Source of the DNA: Gluconacetobacter dulcium
GTDB taxonomy: Bacteria; Pseudomonadota; Alphaproteobacteria; Acetobacterales; Acetobacteraceae
NCBI RefSeq assembly: GCF_014174165.1
Contig: NZ_JABEQN010000020.1
Coordinates: 1-64,000 of the forward strand
Length of the DNA: 64,000 bases
Direction of reading: 5' to 3'
In this document: positions 27,025-36,249 of the stretch, piece after piece
Layout: each line of letters starts with the position of its first letter
Position numbering within the stretch: the first letter of the stretch is position 1
Translations under genes and position numbers: made by a program
Notes under the pieces: generated by a model
Seen by the model: only the letters and a program-made list of their open reading frames with translations
The model's database searches: none
Told to the model about the DNA's origin: nothing

Positions 27025-27196
27025 GCCTGCCTCCCTGGGGCGAGTTTCTCGCGCGAGAGCATAGGGGCGGGGTGTAAATATATCGCTCATCGTCAGTCGT
27101 GGCGTCCGATTGATCGGACGCGCAACGACGTGCGCGGTGGGCCTGGTCGGCAGGGTATTCTGCATTCAGGCGCACCGGACGAATGGGCTTTTTCCG

Positions 27197-27892
27197 CTAT
27201 GATTCGGGTTGCAATGGCGGCGGGTCGAAGGGCTGGGCGCCGGTGCGCCAGCGCTCGGGTGCATCGGGCGTGGCGAGAAGCGTCCGGGCTGCGGTGTTGA
27301 GAAAGACGGGCTCGTTCCGGAGGCCGATTTCGGCTTCGATGCTTTCCAGGCGTTTTTCCAGGGCGAACAGAAAGATCATGAACTGGTGCGCGGCGTGCGC
27401 CTGATCGCCCTGGTAGCCGAGATGCTTTTCGCAGAAATCTCCCTGCCTGCATAAATCGACATTCAGGCTATAGTAACCCCTGCATACCATGGGGCGGGCA
27501 GCGTAGATCGAGCAGCTTCCCTCGAAGAGAAACGGGCAGAACGGGACGCCGGCCTCCGTGCGGTCTTTCAGGGCCTGAAGGCGATCCGGCGGGAAGGTCT
27601 GCCGTGCCTCATGGACGGCAAGAAGCGCGAACAGCGGATTGACCTGCACCAGGCTGCGGCAGCACGTATCGCAGCCTTTTGTGCAGGCCAGTGGCGCGGT
27701 GGGGCTGATCTGCCGGAGTGTCTCCGCGACATCCTCGCAGAGGTCGAGCGTGCGCCGCGCGAGACGAAGGAGATCGGCTTCGTCTCGCGCGGCTGGCAGG
27801 TCGCGTCGGAACGCGGCGTCGGCCTGATTCATCTTCTGGCGCATGGCGGCGAGGGGCGAGGCATCGCGGGGGGCGGGCTCGTCAGTGTTCAT
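27197..27892 (-). CDS. YkgJ-family cysteine-cluster protein
   Basis: About 231 residues. The cysteine cluster CTKGCDTCC followed by CPFLFEGSCSIYAARPMVCRGY is the signature of the YkgJ/zinc- or iron-chelating domain, thought to bind an Fe-S cluster or metal. The C-terminal ~100 residues are helical and without motif. The start at 27892 is an estimate: the frame is open upstream to 28072 with a Ser/Pro-rich stretch that is not conserved-looking, and no start has a clear ribosome binding site. It is 172 bases upstream of the DUF429 gene. Function unknown beyond metal binding. Confidence 0.8.
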   Translation of the reverse strand: MNTDEPAPRDASPLAAMRQKMNQADAAFRRDLPAARDEADLLRLARRTLDLCEDVAETLRQISPTAPLACTKGCDTCCRSLVQVNPLFALLAVHEARQTFPPDRLQALKDRTEAGVPFCPFLFEGSCSIYAARPMVCRGYYSLNVDLCRQGDFCEKHLGYQGDQAHAAHQFMIFLFALEKRLESIEAEIGLRNEPVFLNTAARTLLATPDAPERWRTGAQPFDPPPLQPES

Positions 27893-28376
27893 AAAACGGT
27901 TTGGTCCGAATTGACTGGAGGCTCTGCTGGGAGCGCCTTTTGAGGTTTGTGGTCGGGCCTGATCGAAAGACGGATTTCTATTGTGTTCAGAGGGGCTTGG
28001 AGAGGAAACGGGGGATATGTCGATCAGTTGCCGTGGGTTGGTTTGTGTCTGGATTTCTTTTCGTGGTGTCATGAATGGCGGGGATGGTCAAAGGAAAATG
28101 CCTGTCAATAGAGAAGATTTCTGAATGTTGGCTTCTGTCTGTTTTGCCTGATGGAAAGACGGGCGGGTGTCGATTCCATTTGGGGTGTGTGTGGATTTAT
28201 TGGGATCGAATGATAAAATATTTACGGAATGCCACGGATTTTTTTGTTTTGAGGTGTGGTTTCGTATGCGCTGTCGGCAGGTTCGTACGGTCGGTGAACC
28301 GGACGGGGCGGCCGGCTTACGCCATGACCGGGCGCCGTTGGGGGATGGATGCGGGCGCCCGGCGGGGGGAGAGTGT

Positions 28377-30014
28377 TCAGGTGACGGGGATGCGCTTGCT
28401 CAGTTCGTCGATCAGTACGCGGATATTGTCGGAATAGTCGATCGGGATGGCGATGATCTGCACGCCGCCCTCGACGAAGGCGCGTTCGAGTGTTGCTTCG
28501 AAATCTTCGATCTTTTCGACGAAATGGCCCCTGGCGCCGTAGGATTCGGCGTATTTGACGAAATCGGGGTTGCCGAAGGTCATGCCGTAATCGGGGAAAT
28601 GATCGACCGCCTGTTTCCAGCGGATCATGCCGAAGGCGCCGTCGTCGATGATCAGGGACACGAGGTTGAGCTTGAGGCGGACGGCGGTTTCGATCTCCTG
28701 GCTGTTCATCATGAAGCCGCCATCGCCCGAGACGGCCAGCACGCGCCGCTCGGGGTAGAGGAGGGCCGCCGCGATGGCCGATGGCAGGCCCGCGCCCATG
28801 GTCGCCAGCGCGTTGTCCAGCAGGAGCGTGTTCGCGACGCTGGTGCGGTAGTTGCGCGCGAACCAGATCTTGTACATCCCGTTATCCAGCGTCACGATGC
28901 CGTCCTGCGGCATGACCTTGCGGATATCGGCGACGACCCGCTGTGGCGTCCAGCGATTGTCGGTCGAGCCCTCCAGGATGTGCGCCAGGATGCCGTCGCG
29001 CAGGCCGAGAAGGGCATCGGCGTTGGTGAGGCGGCCCTCGACCTGATCGGCCAGGCGCGACAGCGAGACGCCGATATCGCCGATGACTTCGGCCTGCGGG
29101 AAATAGACCTGTTCGACCTGCGCGGGCTCGTAGCCGAAATGCACGACGTCCGGCCCGTTGGCGCCCATGATGAAAGGGGGTTTTTCGACTGTGTCGTGGC
29201 CGATCGACAGGATCAGGTCCGCGCGTTCGATGGCCTCGTGGACGTAATCGCGTTCGCTCAGCGCGGCGGTGCCCATGTAGAGGTCGCTGCATCCGCCGAC
29301 CGCGCCCTTGCCCATCTGGGTCGTGAAATAGGGCAGGCGCGTGCGCGAGAAGAATTCATACAATTTGCCGGCCAGGCGGGGGCGGGAGGCCGCGGCCCCC
29401 AGCATGACCAGCGGGCGCTTGGCGGACAGCAGCAGGTTGGCCGCGATGCGCAGCGCCTCGTCACCGGCGACGGGGGCGTCGATGGGGTGCGGATGGATCG
29501 GCGCCAGATTGCCGCATTCCTCGCGCGCGATGTCTTCGGGCAGTTCGAGGTGGACCGGGCCGGGACGTTCTTCCGCCGCCACGCGGAAGGCGTCGCGGAT
29601 CAGGGTCGGGATCATGTGGGCGGAGACGATCTGCCGCGCCATCTTGGTGAGCGGGCGCATCGTCGCCACCACGTCGACGATCTGGAAGCGGGCCTGGCGT
29701 TCCGACAGGATCGGCTTCTGGCCGGTCAGCATCACCATCGGCATCGCGCCCAGATGGGCGTATGCGGCGCCGGTGGCGAGATTGAGCGCGCCCGGACCGA
29801 GTGTTGCGAGGCATACGCCCGGCTTGCCCGTGAGGCGGCCATGGGTCGCGGCCATGAAGGCCGCCGCCTGTTCGTGGCGCGTGACCGTGAGCTTGATCGA
29901 GGACGTGCGCAGAGACTCCACGATATCGAGATTCTCTTCGCCGGGAATGCCGAAAATTCGATCGACGCCCTCGTTTTCCAGGGCTGCGATGAGGAGGTCT
30001 GATGCTTTTGTCAT
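28377..30014 (-). CDS. alsS: Catabolic acetolactate synthase (ThDP-dependent)
   Basis: Condenses two pyruvates to acetolactate plus CO2, on the way to acetoin. About 545 residues, with the full ThDP-enzyme layout: catalytic Glu in LTVTRHEQAAAFMA (~48), FAD-like/central domain, and the ThDP-binding GDGGFMMNSQEIETAVRLK at ~440 with LIIDDGAFGMIRWKQ. The wording GFMMNSQE and GMIRWKQ is specific for the AlsS/BudB type rather than biosynthetic IlvB, and no small subunit lies next to it. ATG 30014 has GGAG eight bases upstream. No alsD was found beside it; an acetoin reductase (budC-like) lies 10 kb away. Strongly acid-producing bacteria use this route to remove pyruvate. Confidence 0.92.
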   Translation of the reverse strand: MTKASDLLIAALENEGVDRIFGIPGEENLDIVESLRTSSIKLTVTRHEQAAAFMAATHGRLTGKPGVCLATLGPGALNLATGAAYAHLGAMPMVMLTGQKPILSERQARFQIVDVVATMRPLTKMARQIVSAHMIPTLIRDAFRVAAEERPGPVHLELPEDIAREECGNLAPIHPHPIDAPVAGDEALRIAANLLLSAKRPLVMLGAAASRPRLAGKLYEFFSRTRLPYFTTQMGKGAVGGCSDLYMGTAALSERDYVHEAIERADLILSIGHDTVEKPPFIMGANGPDVVHFGYEPAQVEQVYFPQAEVIGDIGVSLSRLADQVEGRLTNADALLGLRDGILAHILEGSTDNRWTPQRVVADIRKVMPQDGIVTLDNGMYKIWFARNYRTSVANTLLLDNALATMGAGLPSAIAAALLYPERRVLAVSGDGGFMMNSQEIETAVRLKLNLVSLIIDDGAFGMIRWKQAVDHFPDYGMTFGNPDFVKYAESYGARGHFVEKIEDFEATLERAFVEGGVQIIAIPIDYSDNIRVLIDELSKRIPVT

Positions 30015-30253
30015 ATGATCATCTCCGGACGGATCCTTGAACCCGTCATGCATCGTTTTACGGAAAGAACAGGGAAGAAAGCGTTCGGGCTCTTCACATC
30101 CCAATCAGGTCCGTCATGGTGCAGGGATGTTTCCCCGTGGCGAAAGCCATCCGGGTGGGGGTATCCGAACAGATCCGGTGACAAGGCTCAATCGGCAATT
30201 CGTGGCCGTCTGGTCCCCGGAATGCGCATGCGCTGCCGTTGTGTCGCAGGGGG

Positions 30254-30283
30254 GGAATGCGCACGTCACCGGTGCGCATTTCC
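30254..30283 (-). repeat. Intergenic structured repeat, short hairpin form
   Basis: GGAATGCGCAC at 30254-30264 pairs with GTGCGCATTTCC at 30272-30283 around GTCACCG. It matches the outer stem seen at 24288 (GGAAATGCGC). It lies 10 bases behind the stop of the lipocalin-like gene, on its sense side, and could stabilise its 3' end. Confidence 0.6.
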
Positions 30284-30293
30284 GGTCTGGCGG

Positions 30294-30743
30294 TCAGGCG
30301 CGTTCGAAGCGGATCAGGCTGCGGGAGGCGCCGCGATCGGCCCAGTTGGGCATTTCGCGCCAGGGCGTGACCACGGTGGCGTAGGAACCCTCGACGCTGA
30401 CGGTCCGCCGTTGTTCCGTGCCGACCCATTCGGGCGCCCAGGCGGTTTCGACGTCGGTGATCCACTGGTCCTGCTCGATCCGGTAGCGGCCGATATAGGC
30501 AACCAGCGTTTTCATGAGCTGCGCGCGGTCCCAGTCCGTCTCGGCCGGCTGGCGGTCGCTGCCTTCCAGGTTGAAGGCGACCCAGCCGTCGGCGGTGAAA
30601 ACGACCCGGCCGCGCGGGGTTTCGCCCATGGCCTCGATCATCTCGCCGGTCTTCTTGTCTTCGACCTGATAGGAAACGAGCTTCCAGGTGCCGATCAATT
30701 GCTGTGCCAGATCGTTGGAGTGGGCGTGTTTTAACTGCGTCAC
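30294..30743 (-). CDS. Lipocalin-like domain protein
   Basis: A 149-residue cytoplasmic protein of the lipocalin-like (DUF1348/lipocalin_5-type) fold: LIGTWKLVSYQVEDKKTGE near the start, then GRVVFTADGWVAFNL and TAWAPEWVGTEQRRTVSVEG as the beta-barrel strands. No signal peptide. The start is GTG 30743; GAGGAG lies about ten bases upstream. It is divergent from a LysR regulator across a 217-base AT-rich gap with a perfect palindrome, so LysR control is likely. Related proteins are annotated as binding small ligands but have no established reaction. Confidence 0.8.
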   Translation of the reverse strand: MTQLKHAHSNDLAQQLIGTWKLVSYQVEDKKTGEMIEAMGETPRGRVVFTADGWVAFNLEGSDRQPAETDWDRAQLMKTLVAYIGRYRIEQDQWITDVETAWAPEWVGTEQRRTVSVEGSYATVVTPWREMPNWADRGASRSLIRFERA

Positions 30744-30848
30744 TTTTGGAATGACTCCTCTTGAAACAAAAGGCCAAGTAAGTGAAGCCTTGTGGCTTCA
30801 GGCAGTATTCTTATTGTTCTTGTTTTGACTGTTTCATTGGATGTTTCG

Positions 30849-30862
30849 TGAATAATTATTCA
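30849..30862 (+). promoter_or_regulatory. Perfect palindrome between divergent lipocalin and lysR genes
   Basis: TGAATAATTATTCA is a 14-bp perfect palindrome in the AT-rich 217-base gap. It is 106 bases from the lipocalin-like start and 99 from the LysR start. The form is close to the LysR-type T-N11-A box, though one base longer. The likely binder is the adjacent LysR protein. Confidence 0.5.
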
Positions 30863-30960
30863 TTTATACGAGAGGACTGTAGGCCATTCGAGCGGTTTTT
30901 TCTATTCAAAATGGGACAAAAGATTTATGCTCAGGCGACAAAAATGGGAGCCGTCCAAAA

Positions 30961-31884
30961 ATGATCTACGATGAAGTAGGCGATCTGAGGTTCTTCGTGA
31001 TGCTGGCCGAGGCGCAGAGCATGACCAAGGCGGCGCGCGGCATGGGGACCTCGCCGGCCGTGGTGTCGCGGCGGCTGGCCCGGCTGGAGGGCCGGCTGGG
31101 CAGTTGCCTGGTGAACCGGAGCACGCGGCGCTTCAAACTGAGCGACACGGGGCAGATCCTGTATGATCGCGCGCTGCGGATCGTGACCGATATCACCGAT
31201 CTGGAAGCCGAGATTTCCTCGGCCGAGCGGATGCCGCAGGGCAGCCTGAATATCGGCGCGCCGCTGGAACTGGGGCGGCGCCTGATCGCGCCCTTCGTGG
31301 AGGCGTTCAACGAACGGTATCCGGAACTGAAAATCGGGCTGGCGCTGGTCAGCGAGGGGCGGCACGAATTCGGCGACTGCCTGGACCTGATCGTGCGGCT
31401 GGGCATGCCCGACATGCCGACCGCCATCGTGACGCATCTGGCTTCGACGACGCGCATTCTGTGTGCCTCGCCGACCTATCTGGCCCGCGCGGCGGCGCCT
31501 GCGACGCTTCAGGATCTGGCGGTGCATGACTGTCTTTGCCTGCGGCGCAGCAAATCCATGACGCTGGTCAACCGTTGGGCGTTCGGCGAGGAGGAGAACA
31601 GGGAGGTGGTGACGGTGCAGCCGCGCCTGTCCTCGACGAGTTGCGAGGTGATCCATGACTGGGCCTTGTCGGGGCAGGGAATCGCCTACAAGCTGATGTG
31701 CGACGTTCATGACGACCTGAAATCGGGCAAGCTGGTGCATGTTCTGCCGGAGCTTTCCGGGGAGAGCATCGATTTCTATGCGCTGCGGCCGCACCGGCAG
31801 GGCGGGCGGGCGAATGTGGATGTGTTCCTGCGGGAATTGCGGGCTTATCTGCGGCGGTGCGGCGGGTTTTCCTACCGCGCATGA
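30961..31884 (+). CDS. LysR-family transcriptional regulator
   Basis: 307 residues: N-terminal winged helix (MTKAARGMGTSPAVVSRRLA) and a LysR substrate-binding domain with the INIGAPLELGRRLIAP strand. GGGAG lies ten bases before ATG 30961. The effector is unknown. It is divergent from the lipocalin-like gene and followed 43 bases later by an Old Yellow Enzyme, with half of a structured repeat in between, so both neighbours may be its targets. Confidence 0.92.
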   Translation: MIYDEVGDLRFFVMLAEAQSMTKAARGMGTSPAVVSRRLARLEGRLGSCLVNRSTRRFKLSDTGQILYDRALRIVTDITDLEAEISSAERMPQGSLNIGAPLELGRRLIAPFVEAFNERYPELKIGLALVSEGRHEFGDCLDLIVRLGMPDMPTAIVTHLASTTRILCASPTYLARAAAPATLQDLAVHDCLCLRRSKSMTLVNRWAFGEEENREVVTVQPRLSSTSCEVIHDWALSGQGIAYKLMCDVHDDLKSGKLVHVLPELSGESIDFYALRPHRQGGRANVDVFLRELRAYLRRCGGFSYRA

Positions 31885-31886
31885 GT

Positions 31887-31908
31887 GCCTGACCGAAAAA
31901 CGCGCCGC
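31887..31908 (+). repeat. Half copy of the structured repeat
   Basis: GCCTGACCGAAAAACGCGC begins three bases behind the LysR stop. It matches the left arm of the family (GCCAGACCGAAAATGCGCG at 16130) but no right arm is found. Counted as a remnant. Confidence 0.4.
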
Positions 31909-31927
31909 ATGAAGACGGAGGATTTCC

Positions 31928-33028
31928 ATGACGCGATCGAGGTTGTTTCAGCCGGTGGAGGTCGGTGGGCTTGCGCTGGCCAATCGGATCGTCATTGCGC
32001 CGATGTGCCAGTATTCGGCGGCCGAGGGCCGGATGACGGACTGGCATCTGATCCATCTGGGGACTCTGGCGCTGTCGGGGGCCGGGCTGCTGACGATCGA
32101 GGCGACCGCCGTGCTGCCGGAAGGCCGCATTACCTATGGCGATGTCGGGCTGTGGGATGACGGCACGGAAGCGGCGCTGCGCCGCGTTCTGGACGGTGTG
32201 CGGGCGTGGTCGGACATTCCGGTGGGCATCCAGCTTTCGCATGCCGGGCGCAAGGCGTCGTGCGAGGTGCCGTGGAAAGGCGGGCGGCAGATCGCGCCCG
32301 ACGCCGTGGACGGATGGCGGACGGTCGCCCCTTCGGCCGTGGCGTTTACGCCGGAGACGCATGCGCCGCTGGCCTTGGACCGCGCGGGCATGCGGCAGGT
32401 GCGCGAGGCTTTCGCGGCCTCCGCGAAGCGGGCGGCGCGGCTGGGGCTGGACCTGGTGCAGGTGCATGCCGCGCATGGTTATCTGCTGCATCAGTTCCTC
32501 TCGCCGCTGTCCAACCTTCGGGATGACGATTATGGCGGCTCGCTGGAAAACCGTATGCGCTTTCCGCTGGAGGTCTTCGATGCCGTGCGTCAGTCCTTTC
32601 CGGACAAGCCTGTTTCGGTCCGCGTTTCGGGTACCGACTGGGTGGACGGGGGATGGACGATCGACCAGACTGTGGCCTTCGCGCAGCGCCTGAAGGAACG
32701 GGGGTGCGATGCCGTTCATGTCTCCAGTGCGGGATTGAGCCCGTTGCAGGAGATTCCCGTGTCGCCCAGCTATCAGGTTCCGCTGGCGCGGGCCGTGCGG
32801 CAGCAGGTGGATCTGCCCGTGGTGGCGGTGGGCCTGATTACCGATTTCGACCAGGCGGAAGGGATCGTCGCCACCGGCGATGCGGACATGGTGGCGCTGG
32901 CGCGGACGATCCTGTACGACCCCCGCTGGCCGTGGCACGCGGCGGCCCATCTGGGGGCGCGGGTGAAAGCGCCGGACCAGTATCTGCGGTGCCAGCCTTC
33001 GCGCTATCGGGATCTGTTCGCGGTCTGA
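31928..33028 (+). CDS. Old Yellow Enzyme, YqjM-type NADH:flavin oxidoreductase
   Basis: 366-residue FMN enzyme that reduces activated C=C bonds (enals, enones, nitro compounds) with NAD(P)H. YqjM-class marks are visible: RIVIAPMCQYSA with the FMN-contact Cys, GIQLSHAGRKAS with its His, the His pair in HAAHGYLLHQFLSPLSN, and SLENRMRF. ATG 31928 follows GGAGG. It is directly behind the LysR gene, so probably LysR-controlled. Physiological substrate unknown. Confidence 0.93.
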   Translation: MTRSRLFQPVEVGGLALANRIVIAPMCQYSAAEGRMTDWHLIHLGTLALSGAGLLTIEATAVLPEGRITYGDVGLWDDGTEAALRRVLDGVRAWSDIPVGIQLSHAGRKASCEVPWKGGRQIAPDAVDGWRTVAPSAVAFTPETHAPLALDRAGMRQVREAFAASAKRAARLGLDLVQVHAAHGYLLHQFLSPLSNLRDDDYGGSLENRMRFPLEVFDAVRQSFPDKPVSVRVSGTDWVDGGWTIDQTVAFAQRLKERGCDAVHVSSAGLSPLQEIPVSPSYQVPLARAVRQQVDLPVVAVGLITDFDQAEGIVATGDADMVALARTILYDPRWPWHAAAHLGARVKAPDQYLRCQPSRYRDLFAV

Positions 33029-33394
33029 CGACCGGTTGCGGGAGGGGATGAAAAAACGGCACCGCCATCGGAGGATGGCGATGCCGCTTGAGGTTTCACG
33101 GCGCGAGGGTTGGGAAATCGACGGTTGGGAACTGCCGGAACGCCGTGAGTTCCTGACTAATAATGAGAATGAATATTAATTGCAACATAAATTATGGTCG
33201 GGTGTCCGTTTCCGGGGGAGCGGTGCTTTCTGGAGGGGCGGGTCGGGAGGGTATTGATTTATCTCAGGTCCATGGAAGCCGGGATGCAGGCGCATGCCCG
33301 ATATGATTGTTCCATGACGGCGGGGCGGCGGGGTTGCCGATGCCGGGACCGCTCCCCACATGGCCTGTCGAACGTCATGTTCATGGAGAAGACA
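33029..33394 (+). other. Intergenic region upstream of dps
   Basis: 366 bases between the Old Yellow Enzyme and Dps. A hairpin at 33057-33086 (CGGCA..GCCATC, loop GGAG, GATGGC..TGCCG) is the only structure seen; a run of six A precedes it on the plus strand, so a U-run would follow only for minus-strand transcripts. An AT-rich stretch at 33157-33180 probably marks the dps promoter. The open frame upstream of the Dps start has no relatives and is taken as non-coding. Confidence 0.5.
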
Positions 33395-33940
33395 ATGTCG
33401 AACAAGTCCAAGGGTCTGACCGCTGGCGAGGCCCATGTTCACACCTATCTCGGGACACCGACCGATCTGAAGAAAGAGGCGGTCGAAGGCATTTCCGCCG
33501 GTCTGCGCTCCGTTCTGGCCGATGTGTTCGCGCTCTATATCAAGACCAAGAATTTCCACTGGCACATGAGCGGTCGCCATTTCCGTGATTTCCATCTGCT
33601 GCTGGACGAGCAGAGCGACCAGATTTTCGCCATGACCGACCCGCTGGCCGAGCGCGCGCGCAAGCTGGGGGGGACGACGCTGCATTCGATCGGCGAGATC
33701 AGCCGCCTGACCAAGGTTGCCGATAACGACGCGCTTTATGTGACGCCGGAAGACATGCTGGCCGAACTGCGCGAGGATAATCTGGCGCTGACGGGCCGGC
33801 TGCGCGCGGTGCATGCGATCTGCGACGAGGGCGGCGACGTGGCGACGGCGAGCCTGCTGGAAAACTGGATCGACGAAACCGAGCGCCGGACCTGGTTCCT
33901 GTTCGAATCCACCCGCCCGTCTTTCGGCGGTAACGACTGA
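33395..33940 (+). CDS. dps: Dps ferritin-like DNA-protecting protein
   Basis: 181 residues. Forms 12-mers that oxidise and store iron with H2O2 and shield DNA. The ferroxidase ligands are visible as KTKNFHWHMSG and HFRDFHLLLDEQSDQI (His-Glu-Asp cluster shared between subunits), with WHMSG and the later AELREDN typical of the family. The N-terminal tail MSNKSKGLTAGEAHVHT is longer than minimal Dps and basic. ATG 33395 is chosen with GGAG seven bases ahead; the in-frame ATG 33383 is an alternative. It is followed by a strong terminator. Confidence 0.95.
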   Translation: MSNKSKGLTAGEAHVHTYLGTPTDLKKEAVEGISAGLRSVLADVFALYIKTKNFHWHMSGRHFRDFHLLLDEQSDQIFAMTDPLAERARKLGGTTLHSIGEISRLTKVADNDALYVTPEDMLAELREDNLALTGRLRAVHAICDEGGDVATASLLENWIDETERRTWFLFESTRPSFGGND

Positions 33941-33982
33941 CAGAGGCTGGCGTGCCTCACGCGGGCTGACTGGCGTTTTGTG

Positions 33983-34014
33983 CCCCGTCACGGCCGATGG
34001 CCGTGGCGGGGTTT
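33983..34014 (+). terminator. Intrinsic terminator behind dps
   Basis: CCCCG-T-CACGGCC, loop GAT, GGCCGTG-G-CGGGG, then TTTATT: a G/C stem with one mismatch and a T-rich tail, 43 bases after the dps stop. It may also serve the convergent MFS operon ending at 34062. Confidence 0.85.
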
Positions 34015-34061
34015 ATTGTCTGATCGGGGGTATGGAACCCGCTTTGGCGGCTGTGCCTGGA

Positions 34062-35147
34062 TCAGACTGTCAGGAATGTCGCCAGATTGGCGAGCGAGAG
34101 CGCGAGCCGGAACAGCAAGGTGGCGGCGCCGGCGGTTTCGGCCTGTCTGTGTGCGGGGGACCACGCCGCCACCGCCGCCCAGAAGCCGACGACATTCATG
34201 CCGTGGCCAAGGCCGATGACGAAGGCGAAGGAGAGCGGGATGTCCATGCCCGCAACAGAGCTGGCGGAGGCATGTATCGCCGTGGCGGACAGCAGGATGG
34301 CCGCTGGAATGCCGAGCATGCCGACCACGCGGCCCTGGGTCCATCTGTCAACCAGAACGGTGGCCGTGATTCCGCATAATTCTCCGGCCATGCGAAGGAT
34401 GTAGGCGTTGGTGGCGCCGGCATCGACGGCGTGGCGAATGATGGCCTGGGTGGCCGCATTGTCCATGATGGCCAGAAGAAACAGGACGAACAGCCCCTTC
34501 CAGGGCACCGGCAGAACGGTCGCGGACGCGGGCGGCGTGGCGGGGGCGGTCATGAGCGCGGGTCCGTGTGGCAGCCAGAGGAACCCGGCCATGCCCGCAA
34601 GGGAGGTCGCGGCCAGTCCGACCGCTGTCACCATGAGCGGCCAGCGGAGCGTATCGTCGTGGCTGGCCATGAACTGCATGAGCACGAACGTCACAGCGAT
34701 ATTGGCCAGCACTCCGCTGGCCGACCGCCAGCGGGACAGGCTGTGCCGGTCGGCTTCGCTGGCCGACAGGCGGGAGATCAGGCTGTTGGCCTGGGCATCG
34801 AGCCATGCATAGACCAGATGCAGCAGCAGGCCCGTCGCCAGCAGAAGAGGGATCGGCGCATGCGACAGGGCTTCGAGGAGCAGGGCGCAGAACAGGATCG
34901 TGAGGCAGAACGCGCGGGCGAACAGGGGGACCGGGGCCTGCCTGCGGTCGTCGAAGCGCCCGAAGCCGTAGCCGGCGAACGCGCCCACCGCGAACCATAT
35001 GGCGAAAACGATGGCGGCCGCGTGTGCGGACAGGCCCGCTATGGCCGTCAGGAGGGGAAAGGTCAGCACTTCGTCAGCGTGCCAGATCAGGCTTTTGCCG
35101 CCATGGGCGGCGGCATAGGCGATCCGGGTGCGGCGGCTGACCGCCAT
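34062..35147 (-). CDS. MFS-type transporter
   Basis: 361 residues with about ten to twelve hydrophobic segments and charged loops; the start WHADEVLTFPLLTAIAGLS and YAWLDAQANSLISRLSA are unlike the common drug exporters. It is the last gene of the TonB-DUF1868-ROK-MFS operon and begins one base after the ROK stop. It probably moves the imported compound across the inner membrane. No closer subfamily can be stated; the family assignment itself rests on hydropathy. Confidence 0.7.
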   Translation of the reverse strand: MAVSRRTRIAYAAAHGGKSLIWHADEVLTFPLLTAIAGLSAHAAAIVFAIWFAVGAFAGYGFGRFDDRRQAPVPLFARAFCLTILFCALLLEALSHAPIPLLLATGLLLHLVYAWLDAQANSLISRLSASEADRHSLSRWRSASGVLANIAVTFVLMQFMASHDDTLRWPLMVTAVGLAATSLAGMAGFLWLPHGPALMTAPATPPASATVLPVPWKGLFVLFLLAIMDNAATQAIIRHAVDAGATNAYILRMAGELCGITATVLVDRWTQGRVVGMLGIPAAILLSATAIHASASSVAGMDIPLSFAFVIGLGHGMNVVGFWAAVAAWSPAHRQAETAGAATLLFRLALSLANLATFLTV

Positions 35148-35148
35148 G

Positions 35149-36249
35149 TCAGGGCAGAAACTGACTCAGGGGCAGGGAAGCGGCGCCGAGTGCCACGGGG
35201 CCGTTCAGGGACGAGGCATGAATGGCGGGTCTGCTCAGTCCGTTTTCCAGGGATTCGAGCGGCGCATCCTGAAGGAAGGTCGCCAGTTTTCGGCGTACAT
35301 CCAGCGGAAGCGTGCCCCCGATGACGAATTGTGCCGGATCCAGCACCCAGATCAGGGTATCGAGCAGGCGCGCGAGTTGTCGGCCGGCCCGTTCGACCCA
35401 TTGATCGACCAAGGCTTCGGGAGGTGTCAGACTGTCGAGAGCGGCGGTCGATCCGTCTCCGTGCCCATGTTCCGCCAGGAAAATCGCGAAATCCTCGGCG
35501 GAGGGGCGTGCGTGGCTGCGCGGGAAGCACATGCCGAATTCGCCGGCGTTGCCGTTATGCCCCTGTCGGACCCGCCCGCCTTCGACCAGGGCGCCGCCGA
35601 CACCGTTGGTGAGGTATGCATAGGCGAAGCCGTCCGCCGAGAGGTCTCGGTTGAACAGGGCTTCGGCCAATGCCGCGGCATTGGCGTCATTGTCATGATA
35701 GATTGGCAGGTTACTGATGGCCGCGAATTGTCCAGTGATGTCGAGCGTGCCCCACTGCTCGATGCCCGGTACGGGCAGGCGCCGCCTGCCGCCCTCGGTG
35801 AAGGCGCCTGGCAGTGCGATCCCCAGCCCCAGGACGCGGGCGTATCGTGCCGCCGCCGGCCGGTGGGCCGCCAGCATCGAACGGGCATGTGTGACGACGA
35901 TCTGCGGATCGTCGGAGCGGGTGGGTTCCACACGGTCGAGAATGATCCGGCCGGTGAAGTCGAGAGCCATGAGATGCAGGTGGTTGTAGCCGATCGACAG
36001 TCCGTAGGTCATCGCGCCTTGCGGATCGAGTTCCAGCAATTGCTCGGGCACGCCCTTGCGCCCGTCATTGTGGCGGGCGCCCTCGCGTACCAGACCCAGA
36101 TTGAGCAAAGATCCCGCAACGCGGGTCAGCGTGGAGGGCGTGACGTGGGCCAGGGGAGACAGGCGGGCACGCGAAATGGCACCATGGCGTCTGACCAGTT
36201 CGAGAACGCGGCGTTCCGATGGAATCAGGTCTGGAATCGGAGCTGTCAT
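35149..36249 (-). CDS. ROK-family protein with N-terminal winged helix
   Basis: 366 residues: a helix-turn-helix (RLSPLAHVTPSTLTRVAG) like NagC/XylR-type repressors, then a ROK sugar-kinase-like domain with LGLGIALPGAF, NDANAAALAEALF, and NGVGGALVEGGRVRQGHNGNAGEFG. The ROK zinc motif (CxCGxxGCxE) that normally follows GEFG is not present; the region reads MCFPRSHARPSAED. It is therefore likely a sugar- or phosphosugar-responsive repressor rather than a kinase. The start overlaps the DUF1868 gene by four bases. It should control this operon. Confidence 0.85.
   Translation of the reverse strand: MTAPIPDLIPSERRVLELVRRHGAISRARLSPLAHVTPSTLTRVAGSLLNLGLVREGARHNDGRKGVPEQLLELDPQGAMTYGLSIGYNHLHLMALDFTGRIILDRVEPTRSDDPQIVVTHARSMLAAHRPAAARYARVLGLGIALPGAFTEGGRRRLPVPGIEQWGTLDITGQFAAISNLPIYHDNDANAAALAEALFNRDLSADGFAYAYLTNGVGGALVEGGRVRQGHNGNAGEFGMCFPRSHARPSAEDFAIFLAEHGHGDGSTAALDSLTPPEALVDQWVERAGRQLARLLDTLIWVLDPAQFVIGGTLPLDVRRKLATFLQDAPLESLENGLSRPAIHASSLNGPVALGAASLPLSQFLP

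Noticed and set aside
28167-30002. A 611-codon plus-strand open frame
   Set aside because: Antisense of acetolactate synthase; product is low-complexity and without motif.
33157-33180. AT-rich stretch before dps as a Fur or Irr box
   Set aside because: No convincing symmetric match to either consensus; only base composition supports it.
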